A DNA stretch of 64,000 nucleotides from Hepsetus odoe (GCA_017165825.1 CM029372.1:7511855-7575854), one strand, 5' to 3'. Shown: positions 21,530 through 35,835, numbered from the stretch's first letter. The notes: generated by a model from the sequence alone, not told the origin. Numbers and translations are program-made.

Positions 21530-21830
21530 GAGACTGAGACAGACTCAGGGTTAATGGATTCCGGGTGAGGAGATCAATGAGTCACCTGCAGGCGAAAAAA
21601 GCCCCAGCGAGCTGGGCACACACGACGTGTCTTAGAAGTGAATGAAGCAGAAAATGGGGAAGGTTATTGTGATTTATATCATACAGAGTGCAAGTCTCAT
21701 TTAAATGACGAGCGGTGTTCTCGAATTAATTTATCGGAGGGGGGTGCCACGTCATGACATTCATCTTCCCCATTCGTCATCAGTCTTTGAACAGCAGACG
21801 ACTTGTCAGCTGATGTGTCAAACTTGTCTC
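21530..21830. other. Candidate conserved non-coding element
   Basis: Repeat-free and CpG-retaining compared with surroundings. Motif-like words include ATGAGTCACCTG (AP-1 plus E-box), CATTTAAATGACG, GAATTAATTTAT and GCCACGTCATGACA (E-box/CRE-like). Composition suggests regulatory sequence. Inference only. Confidence 0.2.
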
Positions 21831-22024
21831 TCTAGAGACCCATTGACTGAGTGTGTTTGAGAGTGAATCTCTAAAACGACTCTTCAAGGACCACCATCCA
21901 CAAAGAAAAACCACATAACTCACACATGTGTATGATTTTACCTCTCACAAGAAAAAAATTTTATTGACATCATTTGACTAAACTGTTTAATTGGATCTGT
22001 ATAATTAAGTAATAATTACAATCA

Positions 22025-22252
22025 CATTGGCAGCGGTGTCTTAGTGTTTAGGGACTAGGCCTCCTGATTGGTTGATCATGGGTTCAAATCCCAGGAGGTT
22101 GTCTTGAGGTACCCTTGAGCCCTTGAGCAAGGTGTCGTCCCCATCACTGCTCCCTGGGCACTTTCAATAGATGCCCCCTGATGCACATCTGTGTATGGGT
22201 AAAATGCAGAGGCTGCATTTCGTTGTGGTCCACTGTGGTTCACTTTCACTAT
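22025..22252 (+). mobile_element. tRNA-derived SINE, CACTTTC-tail family
   Basis: Head 'GGCAGCGGTGTCTTAGTG' with B-box-like 'GGGTTCAAATCCC', then 'TTGAGCAAGGTGTCGTCCCC', 'CACTGCTCCCTGGGCACTTT', 'GAGGCTGCATTTCGTTGTGG' and tail 'TTCACTTTCACTAT'. Near full length. The B-box is well kept. Confidence 0.85.
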
Positions 22253-23187
22253 ATATTCTCTCTATATATAGTAACAACAGTTTTTTGTTTTTTTTTTACA
22301 ATCAACAAATGGCAAAACCATGGCAAAAAACACACTGTAAGGTTTATCCTTGTACCAACTAACATAAAAGTGTTCAACGTAAAGAGCTTGAAAGCTTGGA
22401 ATAATCAGCTTCAACACAATTTTCATTTAGCTTTTCAGTTGCACCATGTGTTTTATTAACTATGATTTCCTATTGTAAAATATGTTAGTCCATATATAAA
22501 TATATAGGTTAAGTTCAAAAGCCTCTGTATAAATCATCAGTACATAATTAGTGTTGAATCATGATATCTGTAGATTCCTGAATAAGATGACATCTCTCAA
22601 AACAGTATAGCGTGCATCTTTCAGACATGCTGTTCTCCCATCTCCCAGCTGAGCAGCTCTCAAATGCCATATTCAATCCATTCACCCCGCAATGACTCCA
22701 TAAAGATGATGTGCAGCTTCACAGAGGAGTTAATTATCAGTTTAATAACACATGGGGAGATAAAGAGGGGCCCCATTCTGGCAGATATCTCAGAAACATG
22801 GCTGTTTGTACCATTAGTTTGGATCATTAGACACATATAAGCTGTGTGTGTGGCAGCATGTACTGTAAGTGCTATGATGCCTGGAGTGAATAAATGATGA
22901 ATAGGTTCCATGTGCCGTGGTTACAAGGGGAAACCAAGTTTGAGTCTTATTTATTCACAGCAGGTAGTGCTTAAGAAAGGAGGAGGAATAAGAAACCAAT
23001 TAATATAAGCAGTGGGGACATAAAGGGGCAAACCTGCAAGCTCACATGGAGAATCATCCACCATTACCTCCTATAGAAACATTCACAGAACTGTGCTTTG
23101 CAGATATGCAGCATGCTCTGCCTATCAAAGTATTTAGTGAAGAGGAAATCACCTTTTTTTTGTTTAAAGGCCCTTGTCATTGAAAAT
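22253..23187. other. Unique non-coding DNA with a candidate conserved block
   Basis: No gene recognised. Part of it, about 22620-22880, is repeat-free with words such as GAGTTAATTATCAG and AGATAAAGAGGGGCCCC that resemble conserved non-coding sequence, at low certainty. Confidence 0.25.

Positions 23188-23250
<63 letters not shown>
23188..23250. repeat. (GATA)n microsatellite
   Basis: About 15 perfect GATA units directly abutting the Tc1 remnant that follows. Confidence 0.95.
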
Positions 23251-23888
23251 GTTTCTATGGTAACTGAAGTATAATTACAAGCATTTCATAAGTTTCAAAG
23301 GTTTTTATTGACAATTACATTAAGTTATGCAAAGAATTTGTCGGTTGTTGTTTGTTTGTGAGTGAGCCCACTCCCTTGGCTGAGAAGCAACCCCACACAT
23401 AAATGGTTCTGGAAGCTTTACTGTTGCCATGACACAGGAGAGCTCACCTTTTCTTTTGCATCTTTTTTCTGGACCCCGCAAACAATCAGAAAGGGGATTC
23501 ATCAGTGAAAATTACTTTCCACAGTCCTCAGCAGACCAGTCCCTGTACCTTTTTCAGATTATCAGTCTGTCACTTATCTTTTTCTTTCAGAGAAGTGACT
23601 TCTTTGCTGCCCTTCTTGAAACCAGGGCATCCTCCAAAAGTCTTCACCTCACTGTGTTTGCAGATGCACTTGCACCTGCCTGCTGCCATTTACAGCGAGC
23701 TCTGCACCGGTGCTGCCCCAATCCTGCAGCTGAATTCATTTTACCAGGAGACACTCCTGGTACTTGCTGGACCTTCTTTTGCAAATGGTTGATTTTGGTA
23801 CAATCTCACTAGCAGCAATATTACCATCACAAAACCTGAAGCAGCAAAGCTTGAGAAAATTAATATTTGTGTCATTTCTCAAAATAGA
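23251..23888 (-). mobile_element. Decayed Tc1-like transposon (CAAAACTTTTGAGAATGAC family)
   Basis: The plus-strand text ('TTTCTATGGTAACTGAAGTA', 'GAGCCCACTCCCTTGGCTGA', 'GGGGATTCATCAGTGAAAAT', 'CATCCTCCAAAAGTCTTCAC', and an end near 'AAAATTAATATTTGTGTCAT') follows the order of a well-known fish Tc1 family, whose transposase is read on the minus strand. A large internal part is deleted and the frame is broken. A sister copy lies at 56380-57191. Confidence 0.75.
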
Positions 23889-24219
23889 TCAGCAATTTTA
23901 GATTAGTTTTCATTCAAGCTGAAGTTATAAGGCATGGCTGCCCAACTCCACAGCACAAAGAACTGCAGGATAATGCTGGACAAAAGTCTTCCAGTACATC
24001 AGTCAGGCACCCCTTCCTATTAGGAGTATTTTAGCAGAGACTACCACTTTTTGAATGTGGCACAATTCAAACGGAGTTTAAAATAAATATGGCTAAAAAA
24101 TTGTTGGATTTCAATTCATTGAACTAAAGAAAATCACTGATGGAAAAAAACAGCACCTCATTGCAATATTTAACCACTCACTGTACCATGCCATGATCAA
24201 GCCCTCCAGCTGTGACTTT

Positions 24220-24895
24220 TAAACTGGATATCAGCTGAACAGAAAGCCCTGCAATGGCTCATAAAAGCAGACCAGCATATCACCAGTATCCAGCTCCCAG
24301 CCTTAAAAGACTTTTATCATAAACACTGCTTCCACCAAGGTCTCAGCATGTGCAGGGATCCCACCCACCCCCAACACTTCCTGTTCTCCCCTCTGCCCTC
24401 TGGAGGTGCTGCAGGAGTCTCAGATCCTGCACTACCAGACTCAGAAACAACTTCTTCCCCCAAAGTATTACCCATCTGAATTGTCTAAACATCCCTTGCT
24501 CAATAACACAAACCTCAAACAACCCACGTGCCGCTTCAATCTGAGCTCTCCCTAAACCTTGAGCACACTCATACACTCACACACATACATATATATTCTC
24601 CTCTCCATGTTCTCTCTGCTGCCAAAATCCACTCCTGCTCTTTGATTAGTTTCTTTTTGCACCACAGCCACCTTAATGATGTTCTTTGTGCACTATTGCC
24701 ACATGCAAATCGCAACATTTGCACAGCTCTGTCTCTGCACCTCAGTGCCCTTTTTCTGCACAACTTTAATATGTATACTGTAGTTGTTATGCCTTGCTTT
24801 CATTTGTATTTTATGCCATGTGTCTGCCCTCCCTCTCCAACATTACACTGTTTTGGTGAAGCAACAGGAATCATTTCACAATAATTACACATACA
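24220..24895 (+). mobile_element. LINE 3' end (reverse-transcriptase C-terminus), decayed
   Basis: Plus-strand pieces read AEQKALQWLIKADQHI, FYHKHCFHQG, RDPTHPQHFLFSPLPSG and LRNNFFPQSI. This is the C-terminal order seen in L2/CR1-group fish LINEs (...A..L..DPSHP.H.LF.LLPSGRR..., ...R.SFFP.A...). It is followed by an untranslated tail of short pyrimidine-rich words ending near 'AGCAACAGGAATCATTTCAC'. Frameshifts separate the pieces. 5' truncated. Confidence 0.7.
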
Positions 24896-25849
24896 GAGCT
24901 GTTCAAATGTGGGATAAAAGCATCTAAGAAATTATGATTTCAAAATGTTTTGTCGTGCACTAATGTTACTTAACACAAACATATAAAAATACATAAATAA
25001 ACAGCAGTGATTTAACTACTAACTAGTATGTTCTTCAAACCAGCCCATAAAATATCAACTATAACTATAAAAACAAGACATTCGTATGATTATCAATGAA
25101 TGTATCTTTATTGATTTTATTGTCATAATGCACAGTGTTTCTGAAACAAGCAAAAGTTTGCCAGAGTTAATAGTTACTTCTAAACTTCACTTTGCTGCTG
25201 TCTAATCTGATGACATTTCAATTGTGGGTAAATAAGTATGCCAAATATCTTTTAAAAAATGCACTATAAGATCATGAACTGCTGCTGTGGAGGTAAAATA
25301 TACATCATTGGAACACACTGCTTACTGTCTACATATTCACATGAGCGGCATATCCGTTATTTAAAAAGTGGCAAGATTCCCATATATGGTTTAACCCTTT
25401 AAATGCTAAGTAACCAGTGGCAAATACTTCATTCAGTTCCTTGCTCCTACAACTGAAAAATAAACCAGCCAGTTTTGCATTATTTCCATGTAACTACTAA
25501 ATCACAAGCCTTAGGATGCAAAAGCCTGGGGATCTGAAAGGTTTATGTGATTCGGCTGACAATTTAGTTCATCGTTGGGAATATTTTAAATCTTATTTTT
25601 TGATATTCATGTTATTCCTTCTGTAACTGCAACAGAGTACAACCTTTTGTATGACGATGACATAATTCATTTAGAAATAACTACAAAACCCACTCCAACC
25701 AGACACAGAAAACAGAGTCAGGAGATTTCTTGCTGTTTCTCAACAGTGTAATTTTTTTCATTAGAATCTAATTAATGCAATTATTTTAATACAAATGACA
25801 GAACCCTTTAAACAGAAAAAATACAAGCACTTAATAAATACACACACAG
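24896..25849. other. Unique non-coding DNA
   Basis: AT-rich, no feature recognised. Confidence 0.4.
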
Positions 25850-26028
25850 AAGATTGTGGTTTCGATTCCCTCACCAGTAGGTTGCCCAAGGTACCGTCCC
25901 AGTCACTGCTCCCCGGGCGCTTTCAATAGCTGCCCCTTGTTGTACGGGTGTGTATGGGTGAAATGCAGAGGTTGAAATGTGTTGTGTTGTGCTGTGCTGC
26001 ATCAAGGATTGTTACTTTCACTTTCACA
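25850..26028 (+). mobile_element. tRNA-derived SINE, CACTTTC-tail family, 5' truncated
   Basis: Starts within the tRNA-like B-box ('TGGTTTCGATTCCCTCACCA') and continues through 'CACTGCTCCCCGGGCGCTTT', 'GAAATGCAGAGG' and tail 'TTACTTTCACTTTCAC'. The A-box half is missing. Confidence 0.8.
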
Positions 26029-26665
26029 TTCATATATTAACTACATAAAGGATAAATCTGATTTTACTTCACTTTTTTTTTTAACCATACAGGCTTTGTG
26101 TGAATGCTTTGAAGGAGTGCAAGATGCTGTGTAACTGAATGAGTTGCATTATGCATTAGAAATGATGTCACGGGAGCAAATGAAATAGCAGATAACTATT
26201 GAGTCTCAATCTTGTGTCCCACTATGGAACATTCTATGAAGACAAGTACTTTATGTGTAAGTGTAAGATATAAGCAGGCAAGTGCAGCTAATAACTACAG
26301 CGGGACTCTTCTGTAAAGACATGGTGTTAGAATGTCTTTATTACAAAGCCTATATCAGCAGATCTGGGTAATTGTGATATTTTGCAATACCCAAACAAAT
26401 AATGGGCAATTTGTAAGGAGAGTGAAAAGAGATGACATTGATCCCATTCCAGGTATCAATTTTGAGTCAACATTAGCAGCGAATGTGCAAAACGCTGGGT
26501 CACATATCAGAAGGGAGACAATCTAGAACCAAAATATATCCAAACATAATCATCCTGTGTCTTATCTGCAGTAGTAGAGTGTTTGAGTAGTCTGAGCATG
26601 TTATCCATCTTTTAGATGCCCATCTTAAGTGTAGTGCTTTAACTAAAAATGGCTCAATTTACAAA
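26029..26665. other. Unique non-coding DNA
   Basis: No feature recognised; a 64-codon frame near 26332-26526 lacks support. Confidence 0.35.
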
Positions 26666-26688
26666 ATTATTATTATTATTATTGTTAT

Positions 26689-26720
<32 letters not shown>

Positions 26721-26721
26721 C
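26666..26721. repeat. (TTA)n/(TAG)n compound microsatellite
   Basis: ATTATTATT units change to GTAGTAGTA units. Confidence 0.9.
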
Positions 26722-26825
26722 TTTGTTTGATATTGGTTATCAGTTTGAAGAGATAATCTTGCCAGAAAAACCTCTTCAAATCATTTTGGAAAATAAAGTG
26801 ATGAATTTTGTTTTACTGGTGGCAG

Positions 26826-27050
26826 CAAGAAGCAAGGTTGCGTTGGTTTGGACATGTCCAGAGGAGAGATGAGGAGGATGTTAAAGATGGAGCTGCCAGG
26901 AAAAGAGGAAAAGAGGAAGACCAAAGAGGAGGTTTATGGATGTGGTGAGAGAGGACATGCAGCTGGTTGGTTGGAAGGAGGACGATGCAGAGGACCACAT
27001 GAAATGGAAACAGATGATCTACTGTGGCAAAGAAGAAGAAGAAGAAGAAA
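26826..27050 (+). mobile_element. RTE-type LINE 3' end with (GAA)n tail
   Basis: Plus-strand pieces 'GGTTGCGTTGGTTTGGACAT' (LRWFGHV) and 'CAGGAAAAGAGGAAAAGAGG' (PGKRKRK), then 'GTGAGAGAGGACATGCAGCT' (VREDMQ) and a GAAGAAGAA tail at 27032-27048, match the end of RTE-like LINE ORFs. The frame shifts between pieces. Related minus-strand copies are at 49804 and 50063. Confidence 0.7.
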
Positions 27051-27894
27051 TATAAGAAGTTTGACTTACTCGTTTATTTGTATTGTTCTTAAACAAAATA
27101 AAACATTGAGTTGTAATATTGCTCACCATTGATTTTTAGGTGGAGTTTAACAGACACATTATTATATATTATGTTCTAATTATTCAGAGAAGAGCAATCT
27201 TTTCAGTCTGTGAAGCTTTAGTCTATGCTGATGACTAATGAAAACCACAGCAGCACTTAGTTAAAGCAGTTTGACTCGTTCAAGGAGCTTAATCAGTTCC
27301 AATATCAGCTAAGTAATATGATAAGATAAAGGTCATCAAATTAATTTATCGGTAAGATGAAAATACTTAGCGTAAATGAAAATTACTTATACTTAAGATA
27401 TTGTTGCAGCAATGCTGAGGAATAAGTGCAGTCCCCTTTACTTATTACTATAATATCTACAGATCTGCATTAAACGCATTCTCAAATGGCAAACACACAT
27501 TTACCATTCTTTATAATTTACACAATCAGAAATATGACCAAGGGCACATTTTCAGTAAATGTTTTGGCCCTCCAGTTAAATTAGGGTCACAGAGGCTTTT
27601 GATTTAATGAAATTGTTGGTCATAAATAAATGCTACTGTTCAAATCATTCCCATGTCATTCTTGGTTCAGAACCTGAAGCAAATTATGGTTTATTGGCTA
27701 CATCTTCAGTTTTAAACATTTGTTTAGCAATATATTGTGGATTGGACTGTGTAATGAGTGATAGGTTTCTGTCAGGCCTTATTTCTTAAACAAAGCACAG
27801 ATGCATTTAATCTTTAAAAGTCAGTTATCAATGATGACATCCAAAGATTTTATACTTTTTTAAATATTTTTTATACTGCATTGCATTCACACTT
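27051..27894. other. Unique non-coding DNA
   Basis: AT-rich, no feature recognised. Confidence 0.4.
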
Positions 27895-28143
27895 TTGGGC
27901 AGCGGTGGTCTAGTGGTTAGGGAGTTGCCCTGCATCAGAAGTGTGTGGGTTCGATTCCCTCACCAGTAGGTTGTGCTGAGGTACCCTTGAGCAAGGTACC
28001 GTCCCCGTCACTGCTCCCCGGGCGCTTTCAATAGCTGCCCCCTGCTGGTGTTTGAGTGTATGGGTTAAATGCAGAGGTCCAATTTTGTTGTGGTTTGCTG
28101 TGCTGTGACCTCGCAGTGACAAGGGTTGTCACTTTCACTTTCT
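27895..28143 (+). mobile_element. tRNA-derived SINE, CACTTTC-tail family, best-preserved copy
   Basis: Head 'GGGCAGCGGTGGTCTAGTGG' (A-box) and 'GGGTTCGATTCCCTCACCAG' (B-box) are intact. They are followed by 'GAGGTACCCTTGAGCAAGGT', 'CACTGCTCCCCGGGCGCTTT', 'GTATGGGTTAAATGCAGAGG' and the tail 'GTTGTCACTTTCACTTTC'. About 249 bp; use this as the local reference for the family. The internal promoter words look usable for RNA polymerase III, but the head is not a functional tRNA. Confidence 0.9.
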
Positions 28144-28494
28144 TGCACAATTCACTAGGTAATTAAACATAACATCACTCTCATTAATTTGTTGTATTTT
28201 GGGTCAAGATTCCGGTCACAATTAGTGGGTCAAACAGAAATAATCTGAAAATCACTTACAGAAATATTAGGAATATATTTCTAAGATAAGAAGTTTGACT
28301 TTTACACATTTGATGCTTTGTTCTGAAATATGTTTTATTCTTACAGAACAGAATAACAAACATGATTTGTGCAATTTTCTCGCCAAAATTTCTCCAGTTA
28401 AAAATGGTGTGGGATGCACATGTCAGGTCAGCAGCCTCTGTTGAAATCCCAAATGTCTCTTGGAGACACCGTTGACTTCTGCTATTCGTTTAAA
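28144..28494. other. Unique non-coding DNA
   Basis: No feature recognised. Confidence 0.35.
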
Positions 28495-28495
28495 A

Positions 28496-28521
28496 CAGCA
28501 GCAGCAGCAGCAGCAGCAGCA
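28496..28521. repeat. (CAG)n microsatellite
   Basis: About nine CAG units. An open frame of 80 codons crosses it (28414-28656, poly-Ala in frame) but has no other sign of coding. Confidence 0.9.
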
Positions 28522-28954
28522 CTTACACAGACCCAGCAGAGCCAACTTGGTGGGCAAGAGGTTAAAACTCTCCCACTGATCTCTGTGAAAAATTATCTGT
28601 TTCGGCAGCACCTTCTTTATGGCACATCTGTCACAAATCCCTTTGGTGGAGTGTGAAAAATATGTCAGCATACAGCATCCCATAACATGGTAAGCCACGT
28701 GTTCTGACTGAACCCATAAAAGACTCAGAAGCAGAACTTCAGTGTCTCGGGGGAAACGACCCTGTGTGACACACGTTCATGTTTTCTCACTAATTTGCAG
28801 CTTCTCAAATACAGGTGTGAAATTCATTAGTGTGTTTTAACAGCAGATTTTTTGATATATAGTGAGGCTGCTTTCACCACTACAGGACTGAGGGAAGTAG
28901 ATATTAATAATATTTTTGTGTCCACACAGATCTGTTAGGTTCTTTGACCTAACA

Positions 28955-29335
28955 CTATGACCCGTTTTGACCTCACAAAACTTGGGAAGCTGTCTTGTGA
29001 ATTGTGACTGGGGCCTTTATGGAATCTATTGCCTCATCCAGCACATCCCACAGATGCTAAGATCTAAATCTGAAGGTCAAATCAACACCTTGAACCCATT
29101 GTCAAGTATCCCCACACCATTCCTGAACATTTATTTCATTGTGGCCAGGAATGTCATTCAGCTGAAGGAGGCCACTGGCATTAGCCACTGCTGTTGCCAT
29201 GAAGAGGTACATTTGCTCTGCAATAATCTCAAAGTGGAGCACATCTTCACACATGGCCATTTTTCCTGCTTCCAAACCCTCACTGTCAATACCTTATTGT
29301 GCACTTACAGCCTAATATATACAACCCTTTAACAA
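28955..29335 (-). mobile_element. Decayed Tc1-like transposon (CACC-GATCAGCC family), fragment
   Basis: Plus-strand text 'CATCCAGCACATCCCACAGA', 'AACACCTTGAACCCATTGTC', 'GAAGGAGGCCACTGGCATTA' and 'CCATTTTTCCTGCTTCCAAA' is the reverse-strand reading of the same Tc1 family as 2727 and 46480. The transposase is therefore on the minus strand. Large internal deletion; terminal repeats not recognisable. Confidence 0.65.
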
Positions 29336-29566
29336 GTCTTACTATAATGCAATAACAAATGATTTTATTTTTTCATACAGAGTGTGTTTATATACAGCAA
29401 TGTATATTTTTATACAGTCCAGCATATTTCATTACAATTAAAGGAAGTGGACTAGCTTTGTTATTGCAACCGTTGTTCATGCGTTAGAGAAAAAAAGTTA
29501 AATCTTGGTGTATCATCAGAAATCCAGCAGAACCAGTAAAACAGAGCATCCTGAAACAATAACATA

Positions 29567-29588
29567 ATAATAATAATAATAATAATAA
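29567..29588. repeat. (ATA)n microsatellite
   Basis: Seven to eight AAT units. Confidence 0.9.
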
Positions 29589-30478
29589 ACATAATCAAAA
29601 CACAAGTCTTTTTTAGTATATTACTGAGGCGCAAGCAATAATAAATAGTCTTGCCGAATACAGGAAACCCCAGTAGTAGAAGACAAGAAAAAATGTTGAG
29701 CACTTTAGGATGTAGGTATTGTTGATTATCACTAAGAGAAAATTAAAGCCTTGTCTGAGAGGGTTTACCACAAGACCACAAGTGGAACCTGCCTTTAGTG
29801 ATCATTTGACTGCAAACATAAGCGGAAAACATCTTGACAACTCAGATCCAACTAAATGAATTAATCTCACCCTTGCGGCTGGACTCAAAACTAGTGTTTT
29901 TGGTAGCCATAAAGGAAAATATTTCTGATTGCCCAAGTCAGTAAACTAAACTGACTTTCCTTACATATTCATTTGACTTACTGAAGATGAGGCTGAAGAC
30001 AAAAAGCTCCCAGACAAAAAGGGGAACCCAACATGCCTAGATACAACAAAATGCCAACAAAAAATATTGTCAGTATTTAGGACTATCAAATCATCCATGA
30101 ATGCAAAGGGTTTGCATCCTATTATAAAGAATAACTAAGCAATGTCAAAAAAATACTTTTGATATAATTCTAGATATTTTTTTATATGAAAGAGCTGTAA
30201 ATCTATTATTTATCCAGTAAAAACACCCTTATATTAAAGTACATTCTGTGCTCATTGTTTCATTTCAACTCCAATTTGTTGGAGTACAGAACCAAACCAA
30301 CACAAACTGTGGCTCCTTCGGCAATTACTGAAGGACTGCATGGTACGTGGCACAGATCCTGCATGTCAGTGAGTGAGTGATAACTGTAACAGATGGATGG
30401 ACAAACAGCAATATTTTATAAGCAGTGTGCTGGAAGGAGAAAGATACACAGAGAGAACCAAGATGATGTCAGAAAGAC

Positions 30479-30480
<2 letters not shown>
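29589..30480. other. Unique non-coding DNA
   Basis: No feature recognised. Confidence 0.4.

Positions 30481-30550
<70 letters not shown>
30481..30550. repeat. (AC)n microsatellite
   Basis: About 35 perfect AC units. Confidence 0.97.
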
Positions 30551-30555
<5 letters not shown>

Positions 30556-31304
30556 TGTTAACAAGGGCTAATATACAATATATGGGTTTGGACAATATAG
30601 CAGAAACGTAGTGGTCCTTTTTTGAGGTCATAGCGCAACGGTGAAAAGGCAGACTGCAGTGCTAATCCAGGCACTAATCCAGCGGTGCAATGATTAAAAA
30701 GAGGCTGAGGTAGAATGAATACATGATCAATAAGTTTGGTTAAGCATGTTTTAGTGACCAATCAATCTAGCGATCAGTTCATTTCCTTTCATTCCTGAAT
30801 GAGTGCCGGTGACACACTGCAGTCGTTATTTTCATTGTACCAGTGCACAGGCACAAAATCCAAGAAGAGCAGCATCAAAAGAAATGTACAGAGAAAGAAA
30901 CAGACATACACACTTCTCTGGGAGGCAGGGAATCAACCCTACAAACTATATGGAACCAGAAGTAGGTCTCCCTGGTCTGATGATATTAAATAGGATTGGG
31001 AAGAGGTGGCTCAAGTCACAAATGAAACCTCTTCCCTTGACATTGTGAGAATTGCCACAAAGTGTCAGAAACAATTCAATGATCTACATTGACGAGCCAA
31101 ACCAAAGGATTCCTTGCACGACAAGTAAGCCACTGGAGGGGGACCACCGACTGCAGGCAAGTCACTCTGTCCAGCAGAAGACATAACTGCCTTCACTGTT
31201 CCAGATGAAAGCCAGTGTGGGTTCAGGGGTAAATGGAATTGCCCTTTCAGGCTGGATTTTCACTGGCTAGACTAGTTTCTGTACTGGAGCGCACTCTAAA
31301 GAAG
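30551..31304. other. Unique non-coding DNA
   Basis: No feature recognised; 60-80-codon frames near 30799-31048 are unsupported. Confidence 0.4.
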
Positions 31305-31358
31305 TGGTGGGGTGGATGGGGTTGGACGGGGGGGTGGATGGGGTTGGGCAGGGGGTGG
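31305..31358 (+). repeat. G-rich short tandem repeat with quadruplex potential
   Basis: Two and a half copies of a roughly 21-bp unit (GGTGGATGGGGTTGG...). At least five runs of three or more G lie within 54 bp, so the plus strand fits a G-quadruplex pattern. Confidence 0.7.
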
Positions 31359-32334
31359 CAGCTCAGTGTCATTGCTTGTCAAAACAGGCTTTTTACTTGA
31401 AAAGTGAATCTTTTGCAACAGAAAACACTTTCTAAAAAAGTTGTTCTGTCAGGTCTAGCACATTACAATGGATGCTCTAAGGTTTACTTGCTGTTAAATC
31501 TCGACAGACAAATGTGCATATACGCAGAAAAATACTTGCATATGTCCACTGGAAGCTGTATTGCTTCAGTGTGAAGATGCTGGGGCACTATGGGAAATAT
31601 AGTGTCCTTAGTGAACTCACACTGACTCCCTGCTTAGTCTAACAATTAAGGTCAAAATAAAGAAAAAAGTATTGACTTTTTGCGTCTGATTAAAGTGGAG
31701 CATGGAGCATTTGCTGAGGCATGGTCCATAATTACATCGCTCTGTATCATTTGGCGTCTGCCAAATGCTGTAAAAGTAAATGGAATAAATTAAGCCTAAT
31801 GACACCCCGGCTTTCAGATATCTGTTAAATTGAAAAAAATTAGCACTAATCCCAAATAATTTAATTGCAAAATTTTTAATAAAATGATGTAATGAGATCT
31901 GCCTGAAGAAGTTTGCTCAGTTTTAACTAGAAATAATAATGAATGGCAACATTGTGTGGTAATAACAGGCAATTTTTTTCATAATTTCCCCATTTATCTT
32001 CACTCTTTTTGATTATGCCCCTTTTGCCCTACTTTTCTGTCTCTCTTTCACAAACCCAGAGTGGTTCCTGTGCTTGTCATCTGGTGAAAGGCCTTCAACA
32101 GTGGGAGCTTAGACTCTTGGATTTCTTTAAAGTAGCTTTGCAACAATTTCTGTCATGAAAAGCATTATTATCAAGTAAATTTGACTTGCTTAGCTTCTTG
32201 GGGTGCTATGGTCCAGGGTTCTTGGGTCAAACAAAAGAAGATGCAGGTGATAGAGGGGCTGGGACCTTCACAATAAGAGAAAGCAAGTGCATTAAAAAAA
32301 TTTTACATTAAGCTTTTCTTCACTGATGTGAAGA
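31359..32334. other. Unique non-coding DNA with a SINE-tail scrap
   Basis: Contains only a short 'GGCGTCTGCCAAATGCTGTA' scrap near 31752-31775, which matches the tail of the second SINE family. Nothing else recognised. Confidence 0.4.
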
Positions 32335-32525
32335 TGGTGGTGGTGGTGGTCTTTTGGTAGCATACTCATCTATGGATCAAGAAGTTCAAATCCTACCTCC
32401 AGCACTACTGCCATTGAGCTCCTGAGCAAGATCCCCAAGGTATTCCAAGGAGACTGTCCTTGTCATTAGGAAACAGAAGTCGATCTGCATAAGAGCATCT
32501 GCTAAATAATGTAAATGATGCTTCA
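32335..32525 (+). mobile_element. tRNA-derived SINE, 'GTCTGCTAAATG' tail family, diverged
   Basis: Head 'GGTGGTGGTCTTTTGGTAGC' and 'AAGTTCAAATCCTACCTCCA', body 'GAGCTCCTGAGCAAGATCCC', tail 'CATAAGAGCATCTGCTAAAT'. Same family as 5808, more diverged, with a (GGT)n expansion at its 5' end. Confidence 0.75.
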
Positions 32526-34956
<2,431 letters not shown>

Positions 34957-35028
<72 letters not shown>

Positions 35029-35053
35029 TGTGTGTGTGTGTGAGAGAGAGAGA
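34957..35053. repeat. (GT)n(GA)n compound microsatellite
   Basis: About 40 GT units with one CTG interruption, then six GA units. Confidence 0.97.
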
Positions 35054-35451
35054 GGGAGGAAGGAGGAAAAAAGATCAAGAGGCTAGGTCTGAGTTTTGTT
35101 TTGTTCAGAGAAGTCACACAAAATTGCATGACTTCACAGCAAAAATTTTATCTTTGCATTAAACGTGCAGGGAATAGGTAATGTGAGAAAGCTGTCATCT
35201 CGTCTCCCACTGACTGCTTTGCACTCAAACAGATCAGGAGATCCATATAGTTCCTGTGGAGAATTTGCCTAATTACCCACCGCCAATATAACTTCTGCTC
35301 CTGTGCAACACTTTAAAAAGATTGTTTTAGAACTTACTGAACCCAAATATGGCAGCAATCAACTGATTATATTTAATAAAGAAGATGAAGTTGATGCAGT
35401 GATTTTACTAAATAAAACAGGAGGTTAAGCTGATGTACTATTTCAGCAGTA
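35054..35451. other. Unique non-coding DNA
   Basis: No feature recognised. Confidence 0.35.
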
Positions 35452-35638
35452 CAGAACTGATGCTGTTTTGAAGGCAAAGGGTGGTCACACCAAATATTGA
35501 TTTGATTTCGATTTCTCATTTGTTCATTCACTGCATTTTGTTGATTGATGAAAATAAATGATTAACACTTCCATTTCTGAAAGCATTCTTTGTTTACAGC
35601 ATTTTTCCACACCTGCCTAAAACTTTTGCACAGTACTG
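35452..35638 (+). mobile_element. Single end of Tc1-like element (CAGTACTGTGCAAA family)
   Basis: Begins in transposase 3' codons ('GATGCTGTTTTGAAGGCAAA', DAVLKAKGGHTKY) and runs through the long inverted repeat to 'TTTTGCACAGTACTG'. Only the right end is present; the left is truncated by a deletion or by the repeat junction at 35450. Confidence 0.8.
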
Positions 35639-35654
35639 CATTTCTCAAAGGGTA

Positions 35655-35835
35655 AAAGTTGGGGAAACACCCTGGTGACAAGTCACCAGTCCATCACAGC
35701 ACAGACACACAGACAAACAAACTCACACACACTTACACCTATGGGTAATTTAGCATCTCCAATCCACCTGAAATGCATGCCTTTGAACAGTTGGAGGAAA
35801 ATCAGAGACCTCTGCCAGGATAAACTGTTCTCACC
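35655..35835 (+). mobile_element. Dispersed teleost repeat fragment (CACCCTGGACAGGTCGCCAG family)
   Basis: 'AACACCCTGGTGACAAGTCA', 'CCAGTCCATCACAGCACAGA' and 'ATTTAGCATCTCCAATCCAC' match the same dispersed repeat as 17728, 54590 and 60322, diverged. It directly follows the Tc1 end. Confidence 0.55.

Noticed and set aside
27895..27970. tRNA-like A-box and B-box words
   Set aside because: They belong to a tRNA-derived SINE head; the flanking body repeats elsewhere and a full tRNA cloverleaf does not close.
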